Below, piece after piece: positions 62,634-64,000 of a stretch of 64,000 bases of DNA (positions are counted from its first letter, which is position 1; each line of letters begins with the position of its first letter). The position numbers and the translations under genes were made by a program. The stretch is from Nonomuraea montanisoli (GTDB taxonomy: Bacteria > Actinomycetota > Actinomycetes > Streptosporangiales > Streptosporangiaceae), in assembly GCF_013363975.1 (NCBI RefSeq), contig NZ_JABWGN010000010.1:186001-250000 (forward strand), in the 5' to 3' direction. The notes under the pieces are model-generated. The model had not been told where the DNA came from, made no database searches, and saw only the letters and a program-made list of their open reading frames with translations.

Positions 62634-63051
62634 CGGTAAACAGAACCCCCATCAGGTCACTATGGGAGGGTACGACCTTTACCCCACTTCGCGAAACCAA
62701 GCGCGTACGTTCCGTCACTTCTCCTATCGGACATATGCCCGGAAAGCACACTGCGTAGACAGCATATCGACGCTCTGTGCCTGCGCGCCGAGTTTCAGCC
62801 CTTTTGCTACCCATGGATGTGATCTGTTCTTCCGCCGGGCGTGTCGCGGGCGTCGCGACGCGGCGCGTGCGAGGGGCGCGGGGGCAGGTGAGGGGGTGGT
62901 CCACCTGAGGATGCGGGGCTTTCGAGACGCGGACCGCGCGAGGACGCGGGCAGCGTGGGGACGCGGACCGCGCGCGGAGACGAGGCGCAGGAGCAAGGGC
63001 AGAGGCGGGCCCAGGTGCTCCCTCCGCCTCAGGCGGCAGCGCGAGCGGCGC
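62634..63051. other. Intergenic region between GGDEF-EAL gene and ligA
   Basis: The 418 bases have no gene I can support. The first 180 bases are less GC-rich and should hold the promoter of the GGDEF-EAL gene. The later part (62905-63000) contains degenerate repeats of GACGCGGACCGCGCG. A CCGCCTCAGGCGG palindrome lies about 20 nt after the ligA stop and may be a weak terminator. Confidence 0.5.

Positions 63052-64000
<949 letters not shown>

Overview
The window is high-GC DNA of an actinobacterium. Coding third positions are almost all G or C, GTG and TTG starts are common, ribosome-binding sites are AGGAGG-like, and some transcripts look leaderless. Gene content suggests a Streptosporangiales-type filamentous actinomycete (Nonomuraea or Streptosporangium-like). 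That placement is an inference from gene families, not a database result.

The backbone lies on the minus strand: gltX and an FAH-family gene (6-8 kb), cimA (14-15.5 kb), ilvE-leuB (16.5-18.8 kb), serA (21-22.7 kb), ilvB-ilvN-ilvC (40.5-43.7 kb), gatC-gatA-gatB (56.8-60 kb) and the 3' part of ligA (63-64 kb). The order gltX, FAH, leuB, serA, ilvC/N/B, gatB/A/C, ligA on one strand matches the Mycobacterium tuberculosis order Rv2992c to Rv3014c as I recall it, so this is an old actinobacterial block. It supplies branched-chain amino acids, serine, and the indirect route to Gln-tRNA(Gln); a tRNA-Gln(CTG) gene lies at 2 kb.

Between the backbone genes sit lineage-specific modules, many on the plus strand. 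They are: a histidine kinase running off the left edge; an M3 peptidase; a PadR/MATE pair; an HD protein with a membrane glycosyltransferase, facing a secreted heparinase-like enzyme; a decayed DUF262/HipA remnant (12.5-13.7 kb); a c-di-AMP riboswitch with an NlpC/P60 hydrolase; a PadR-ABC exporter operon; a DrrAB-type ABC pair beside a PadR-DUF1048-DUF1048 operon; a PBP4-type carboxypeptidase; a secreted CAP protein; a divergent oxidoreductase/ECF41-type sigma factor pair; adenine deaminase; two membrane GGDEF-EAL proteins; a PQQ-type sugar dehydrogenase; a VanW protein; and a CitA/CitB-like two-component system facing a tctCBA tricarboxylate transporter.

The most informative non-coding signals are two transcription attenuators and a divergent promoter pair. 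The attenuator before cimA has a leader peptide with Leu-Leu-Ile-Ile. The one before ilvB has Ile-Leu-Val-Val-Leu. Both have a 10-bp GCGCGC-containing inverted repeat and a terminator. The oxidoreductase/sigma pair is separated by an imperfect 30-bp inverted repeat that reads as two outward-facing copies of one ECF promoter, CCTCACA-N17-GTCGGA. Three PadR genes each sit beside their own palindromic operator. A roughly 100-bp intergenic repeat occurs twice in the same orientation (13.8 and 39.2 kb). I see no CRISPR array, intact insertion sequence, prophage or complete defence island. The only clear foreign-looking tract is the DUF262/HipA remnant.
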